Assembly: GCF_905475395.1 (NCBI RefSeq)
Contig: NC_058340.1
Span: 70,286,181-70,350,180, forward strand
Direction: 5' to 3'
Origin: Chrysoperla carnea
Taxonomy: Eukaryota > Arthropoda > Insecta > Neuroptera > Chrysopidae
DNA: 64,000 bases
The stretch's first letter is position 1, and each line of letters starts with the position of its first letter. Below, one piece after another: positions 58,599 to 64,000 of this stretch. A program made the position numbers and the translations under genes. A model generated the notes under the pieces. The model ran no database searches. It saw only the letters and a program-made list of their open reading frames with translations, and was not told the origin of the DNA.

Positions 58599-59297
58599 AT
58601 GGATATGGATATTGTTTCAACGGAAAACAATACCGAATTTCGATTAAATGCAACAAATACAGAATTCGCAAATAGACATAATAATATATTTGGACAACTT
58701 ACAAAATTAGAACAATCTGTTCAAGATAATCTTAAAAAGAATACTTTGAATAACGATTCCATTGAACGAGACCATTCTTCACCACTTTCAATACTATCGA
58801 AACAAGTGATTAAGAAAAAATATACAAAATCATTTCGAGGCAAAGAAAGTATTTTTAAACGTCCAGAAGCACCAATCAACCGATGTTTATTACCCCGAAA
58901 AGTACCTGATTTTAAAATAAATCCACAAAAATGGAAGAAATATACTCTAGACGATGTTACACCAGAAGATCTATCAAATCGTCAGAATACAGCATCAGCG
59001 TTAACATTTTTACGTGAGCTGGAGGAACGTAAAAAAATTGAAACCATCGAAGACGATATAACTGACGACACAGAATTTAAGCCGACATTTAAAACATCAG
59101 CGATAATTTCGGATACAAAGACGACAGCAGCCGATGAAGATAAACCATTATTTAAAAGTTCTGTTTTGGTTATGCCAGAATATACGGTGGGACAACGTAA
59201 AAAACCTTCGAAAAAACATAAGTCGAAAACAAATAAAGAAGATCGAAAAGAATTGAAACTTGATCATCTTTTAGAGTATGATGAAGATGAATCATAA
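58599..59297 (+). CDS. TSSC4: TSSC4-like protein (U5 snRNP/tri-snRNP assembly factor)
   Basis: Human TSSC4 is a nuclear chaperone that binds U5 snRNP and PRPF19 and aids tri-snRNP assembly. 232 aa. The family block lies at about 80-150: SIFKRPEAPINRCLLPRKVP, DFKINPQKWKKYTLDDVTPE, then SNRQNTASALTFLRELEERK. The flanks are low-complexity and charged, with a lysine-rich, nuclear-signal-like stretch (KKPSKKHKSKTNKEDRK) near the end. I start at MDMDIVSTENN, since TTATTACAG just before looks like a splice acceptor pairing with a donor GTAAGTAATA at 58539 and giving a 57-nt 5'-UTR intron; an unspliced start at 58584 would add MLLQT. Confidence 0.88.
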   Translation: MDMDIVSTENNTEFRLNATNTEFANRHNNIFGQLTKLEQSVQDNLKKNTLNNDSIERDHSSPLSILSKQVIKKKYTKSFRGKESIFKRPEAPINRCLLPRKVPDFKINPQKWKKYTLDDVTPEDLSNRQNTASALTFLRELEERKKIETIEDDITDDTEFKPTFKTSAIISDTKTTAADEDKPLFKSSVLVMPEYTVGQRKKPSKKHKSKTNKEDRKELKLDHLLEYDEDES

Positions 59298-60679
59298 GCT
59301 TTTTATACTTTTATTTGTTTAAACATTATTTGTAATATATAATTAAATTAAATAATATTTAGAAAAATTCGGTCTTATTTATTAATGTAGAATTGAAATT
59401 ATTTGATTCAAGTTTGTAATCTCGAGCGCCGAACGCAACTTCGTAAAAAATCGAAAAAGCCGTAAAAATTTCAGATTTTGTCGACTATAGCCTTTAAGGA
59501 CTAGTTTATGATAATATCTTTTCAGGACGTTTTTCAAATAGTATAAATTTGCTACGATACGAGACTAGAATGGACTCTGTAAACCCAATAGTTTCCAACA
59601 TAAATTATTTCAAAGTTCATCATTTTTTTTCGAATTCCGTCGTTCTAAGTGAACTTTGATCATGAACAACTCTAGCACACTCCATCGTATATTGATATCT
59701 TTTTTCATTTTTGAGTTAACGTCACAGATTATAGTTTTTAATTTAAAACAGATCTGTAACTCCCTGTAAAATTTTTACTATTTTCGTTCTCTGAAGATGC
59801 CTTTCTCCAGGTGGCTCTACACGTTATGTTCGTGTAGGGCCATCTATTAGTTTTGATAATAATTTATCCATTTCAATGGTTGTTGGGGAAACAATAACAA
59901 TATTTTATATATTTTTAAATAAATTAACAACACGTCTTTCAAAATTCGTTTGCATGTCATTAAAATTCGTTAAATTTCTTTGAGTGTATTCTCAATTGAT
60001 TGTCTTTATTAAAATTTCGTGGATTATTTGAATAGTGACATTATTTAAGTATTTTGGCCGTTTTCATTGTGCCCCTGTTCATTAACTAATTAGTGTAATT
60101 TAGTCGTTTTAGGTGTGTTTATATTATTTTCCGATTTTTTTTTATAGTATGTATTGAGTTTATTTTAGTGTTTAGGTCTTGTTAATCGTGTTGATTACAT
60201 TTACGTAGTGTTTAATTGTGATTATAATTGACTATTAACGAAATAAAATGGTTTTGCATTGCATTTAACTTACATCAAACTAATAATTAATTGTTATTAA
60301 TAATGTTCATATTAAAATAAATGCTATTTTGTTTCAAATATTGCAATAAATTATTATTTTATTAATATTTGTTATTTTATTTAAAAAACTTTATTTTATT
60401 TATTAAAAGAGAAATAAATACAAAAAAAAATTAACGTGTTGTCAGACAGATGGGCGGACAGACCTATATCAAAATTTGGTTCATAGTATCAATATTTTTA
60501 AGCGTTACAAACTTGGGACTAAACTTAGTATACCTTGCATATATTTGATAAATACATGGTATAAAAATCATAATAGACCTTAAATTATGAAATTTATTGT
60601 TATAAGATTACATAAAATTAAAAAAAAAAAAAAACAATATACGTTATATCATAATATATTAAAGCACAAAAGCTGAATT
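59298..60679. repeat. TSSC4-NAA10 convergent region with dispersed repeats
   Basis: About 59450-59690 is related to the sequence flanking the MITE in AIF intron 5. 59725-60062 is the inverted copy of 7640-7960. 60440-60560 is a third copy of the GATATCT/GGACGGAC repeat end (GCGTTACAAACTTGGGACTA). No gene in between. Confidence 0.6.
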
Positions 60680-61234
60680 TTATGCTACTTTAATCTCTTT
60701 TTTTGATGAATTAGCATCTTTTGCTTCATAGCCAAGTTCTGTTTGTGATATAACACCCAAATTATCTTTTTTACCGAACTCAGTAAGATCCCGTCTCATT
60801 GAATACGCATCTTCACCGTCTGCATAATATTTCGGTTCAATTTCCAATATTTTAAATTTCAACGAATTCGTGTATAAATTAAGCGCAGCTCGATTACTTT
60901 TACGTACGTGTAATGAAACATATTGAGCTTGAAAACATTCTACCATTGCAAAGGCAGCTTGATCCATTAATTTTTGTGCTAAACCTAATCGACGATGTGA
61001 TCGTTTTACCGCTAATGATGTGATATGACCATGTTTTTCTTCACCATCTTCTTCCATTTTGGCTAGAACATATCCAACAATTTTCCCTTTTTCATCTTCG
61101 GCCACGTAACTCAATTGTGGCCATGAGAGTCCATGATAAAAATAATATTTCATTTGATAGTTTTCTGGTAAACATAGCAGATTACAATGCTGCATGTTCA
61201 TTAAATCTTCGGGTTTTGCACAACGGATATTCAT
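60680..61234 (-). CDS. NAA10: N-alpha-acetyltransferase 10, NatA catalytic subunit
   Basis: Catalytic subunit of the ribosome-associated NatA complex (with NAA15), which acetylates N-termini exposed after Met removal. 184 aa, single exon. It starts [20 protein letters not shown] with [20 protein letters not shown], both near-invariant in NAA10. The GNAT acetyl-CoA motif RRLGLA lies within [36 protein letters not shown] and [18 protein letters not shown] complete the fold. The C-terminal tail (about 155-184) is short and lysine-rich. The start codon lies only 9 nt after the stop of the SMIM13 gene on the same strand, with no room for a normal separate promoter between them. Confidence 0.97.
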   Translation of the reverse strand: MNIRCAKPEDLMNMQHCNLLCLPENYQMKYYFYHGLSWPQLSYVAEDEKGKIVGYVLAKMEEDGEEKHGHITSLAVKRSHRRLGLAQKLMDQAAFAMVECFQAQYVSLHVRKSNRAALNLYTNSLKFKILEIEPKYYADGEDAYSMRRDLTEFGKKDNLGVISQTELGYEAKDANSSKKEIKVA

Positions 61235-61243
61235 TTTGATAGC

Positions 61244-61545
61244 TTAATCTTTTCGAACGTTCTTCCCTTTACGTGTGTTTCTAATATCGTCTGTTTTCGA
61301 GGTATCCTCCTCTTGCATACCTCCAATTAATTCACGAACGAATTTAAATTTCGATAGAAACAATTTCCAAATAACAAACCAACCTATTTCGGAAAGAAAA
61401 TATTTAAAATCTTTGGTATTTATTTATTAGCAACAAAGTGTTAGTATGAGGTTAGAAATTTCTAAATACCTATTGCGACACCAATTAACACAAATAAAAG
61501 TCCAAATATGAACGAGAATAATCCTAATAGTATGTCTCTAAACAT
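61244..61545 (-). CDS. SMIM13: Small integral membrane protein 13 (SMIM13)
   Basis: A 71-residue single-pass membrane protein of unknown role. Two exons, 61545-61470 and 61383-61244, are separated by an 86-nt intron (GTATTT donor, AAATAG acceptor), and both exons fall below usual ORF cut-offs. Residues 5-31 form the membrane helix (ILLGLFSFIFGLLFVLIGVA, then IGWFVIW). The diagnostic SMIM13 block FLSKFKFVRELIGG follows, almost identical to the vertebrate FLSKFKFLRELVGD as I remember it. The tail is polar and ends in a basic cluster. It lies upstream of NAA10 on the same strand with a 9-nt gap, suggesting a shared transcript. Confidence 0.9.
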
Positions 61546-62356
61546 TTTTCGTTTAAGAAAAAAGCTTTTACATCGTTTACAACTTTTTTGAAATTAAACT
61601 ATCATTATAAAAATAAAAAAAACGCCATTTTGTAAAAATAAACGTCTTTATCGTTGTAATAAAAATTATTCGATAGAATTTTTTTTAAAAGTTTTCATTG
61701 ATTTATTAGAAATACTTTAAATACTTACAAATTAATGTCTTCGAAAATTTTTTCTACATTGAATTCACTCAGAAACTATGATAAAATGTTTGTAATTTGG
61801 TTATTTTTAACACCACACATGTTTCTTTTTAAATAAGCGCCGGGTCTATTTACACGATAACGCCCGTGCAACTAACTTAAAGTTATTTGTCACTAAAAAA
61901 TGAAACTGCAAATCATTGGCATACAAATTCGATAGGTTCCGGTCATGCAGGTATTATAGAAGTGAAGATGCAGTAGCAGTAGCATTGACTAAACTAAAAC
62001 GGTATCAGAGGTACACCATATTGATACTATGTAATTTTCAAATAGTTACTATTTCGACAAAAAAAAAGTCTTATTTCAATACTTTCTCTATAATTGTACA
62101 AGTAGTATTTAATTGAAAAAAATTATCATTTTGCATCATTTTGCTCAATTTTGCCTCATGAATTTAGTCCGGCCATGTTGAAACTGCTGTCGTATTGGTA
62201 TTGCACATTTGTCAAATGTCAAGCAGCAGATCTCGTTGTATATGGAACTGTTTGAATGTAACAGCTTTTCTTTTCTATAATACCTCCCTGGCCCAAGTAA
62301 ATAATCGTCATTTTGCTGCTACAAAATTTTTCAAATTTTAAACTAATAGTATCTAG
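61546..62356. other. Upstream region of SMIM13
   Basis: AT-rich. It presumably contains the SMIM13(-NAA10) promoter. No other gene supported. Confidence 0.4.
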
Positions 62357-62632
62357 GTACTACATTGGTAGAATCAGGCAAGGTATGCTCTTATGGAAGG
62401 CAGGATTCTCTCACACGGTACCCAGTCACCGCCATATTGCCTATGTCATATTTGTTGACAGTAAATATGTAAAAAAATTATTAAATCAATTTGACAGTTC
62501 GAATGTAAACAAACAATCAATATGGCGGTAACTGGGTACCGTGTGAGAGAGATTACCGAGAGTGAGAGCATTCCCCCACCCTACGCCTACCTGCACAAAG
62601 AGCATACCTTGTCTGATTCTACCAAGGATTTA
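62357..62632. mobile_element. Foldback MITE
   Basis: Inverted ends TTGGTAGAATCAGGCAAGGT and GCATACCTTGTCTGATTCTA (then CCAAGG), with a second inverted pair inside (CACGGTACCCAGTCACCGCC / GGCGGTAACTGGGTACCGTG). The 75 bp between the inner arms codes for nothing recognisable. Confidence 0.78.
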
Positions 62633-64000
62633 AACTTGACCTCACCTTTTCAACCCTTAAAATTTAATACAGAGTGATTTTTTGCACGCAAACGTGTACA
62701 CGAGCCCTTTTTTGACCCTTTAGTATCTCTACAGGTTGATCATGCATTTAAGGAGATCGAGTTAGTAAGTATTTGCGGTTTTTTTGGTCCTTGCGTTCAC
62801 CCTGTGACAGTCTTGTAAAATTTCTTCTCGATTTTAATAAGGAACTTCTGAAATATCAAGACAAAAATTTAAATTGCTATTTTTATGTTCCTAAAAGTTT
62901 GCGTTACCATGTAAACAGACACTTTAATCGTATGATATTTGCTTAAACTATTCTTCGAAGTTGGTAAGAATGATTTTTAGAAAATGTTTTGAAAATTCAA
63001 AACCAAAACTTCTATTTCCATAAGAGTAAATTTTCCAAATATTTCACAATTTCGGAGTATTTAAATAGTACAGTGTATTATTGATCCATTTTTGGGTACC
63101 GTTCACCAAAACTTCTATCAATAAAATCTAGAAAGTTTCCAACACGTCTTGAAATAAAGTGGAAAATGAACTTTTACTAGTTTGAAAACATCATGGAAAA
63201 ATCTGCTCCGAACTGTCTTTTAGGATTTAGAGGTGGTTTACAGCTAAACTTTCTAGGATAATTATCCTAGTGTACATCTAATCAAACTGTTAGCGATGCT
63301 ACGATCGAACATTTTATCATGGTCTCACATATTTATTACATAATTGAACATTTGTATAGAAACTCACGTCTGGGCGTCCGTAGCAGACGAATATTTAATT
63401 AAAGGAAAAGGAAGGGGAAATTTTTCATTTAATATAAAAGAAAATTCGAAATTCTATTCAATAATATCTTTTTTATATATATATAGAATCCATATTAAAT
63501 GTGCGATAAATGTTTTGTTGTTTTTTTATACAAAATTTAAATAAAATAAAATAATAGTACAATTAAAAATTTACAATCATTTTTATCTTTCTAATATCCC
63601 TTTTAACACCTACCATTACTAACTGTCATGCTTTGCCGTATTAATTTTAAGTGACAAAATGTTTTTTATTTACATTCTGTTGGGAGTCAAATAATGATCC
63701 GAGAGGAAAGTTAATTTAAAAACTAACAGGCAAACCAGTACAGTAGAATTAGCGATGTAAAGGGCTCTCAAATAATATAAATTTGTTTTTATTTACACTT
63801 TCACAACACCGATAAAATTATATAAAATCTGTGAACATAATACTTCAAATACTTTTTCCTCTAAAAAACAAGATAATTCCTTTCATCTTTCCATAGAATC
63901 TGTAATTGATTTTTTTTTTTTCGTTATAAGTTCTTGCAACGGTTCTTTGTGTACCTAATTCCTAATAATTTTCTACACGAGAAAGAAAAGTTTATTGGGT
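62633..64000. other. Window end, nothing recognised
   Basis: AT-rich DNA with no gene, RNA or repeat that I can support. The open frame at 63344-63544 is low-complexity. Confidence 0.4.

Noticed and set aside
60680-61545. SMIM13 and NAA10 as one fused protein
   Set aside because: A TAA stop ends the SMIM13 frame, followed by 9 nt and a NAA10 start with the fully conserved N-terminus, so they are separate proteins.

Overview
The window is eukaryotic nuclear DNA, almost certainly from an insect. It is AT-rich, the genes have short introns with GTAAG-type donors, two zinc-finger genes carry the arthropod ZAD domain, and the repeats include a copia-like LTR element, a P-like (THAP9-like) DNA transposon, LINE 3' ends and many foldback MITEs. 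I cannot name the order or species from sequence alone.

Layout. 1.8-7.2 kb (+): AIF (mitochondrial flavoprotein), 7 coding exons. 8.1-11.1 kb (-): metaxin-1-like, 6 exons, convergent with AIF. 12.6-13.6 kb (+): intronless BTBD1/2-like BTB-BACK gene without its PHR domain. 13.9-18.0 kb: transposon-rich. 18.6-19.4 kb (-): phosducin-like protein. 21.9-24.1 kb (+): TMEM55/PIP4P lipid phosphatase, 4 exons. 24.1-30.0 kb: no gene found, scattered repeats. 30.0-31.0 kb (-): MAT1 of the CDK-activating kinase/TFIIH. 32.7-34.6 kb (+): unrecognised coiled-coil gene, 3 exons. 35.8-37.5 kb and 47.7-49.4 kb (-): two recent ZAD C2H2 paralogues, with a third decayed copy at 53.9-54.3 kb. Between the two intact copies lies a ~9.3 kb nest: a P-like transposon with long terminal inverted repeats, holding a truncated copia-like fossil and a 60-bp coding tandem array. 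49.4-54.8 kb: repeats, including a duplicated 1.1 kb module with tRNA-like ends and a 48-bp minisatellite. 55.3-56.8 kb (-): an 11-finger C2H2 gene made by internal duplication. 58.6-59.3 kb (+): TSSC4. 60.7-61.5 kb (-): SMIM13 followed 9 nt later by NAA10. The last 2.4 kb shows only one foldback element.

The conserved genes are unrelated housekeeping loci (mitochondrial, transcription/CDK, proteostasis, lipid, splicing and N-terminal acetylation functions) and are not a functional cluster. The most interesting observations are: AIF exon 5 enclosed by an inverted pair of ~570 bp MITEs (a circular-RNA architecture); the 9-nt SMIM13-NAA10 spacing (a likely dicistronic mRNA); an open frame running from copia-like reverse transcriptase through a 20-residue tandem repeat into a P-like transposase; and two different long-TIR elements carrying cysteine-rich fragments of an unfamiliar protein type. 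Exon boundaries were set by eye from GT/AG sites, frame continuity and remembered family sequences; no search was run.
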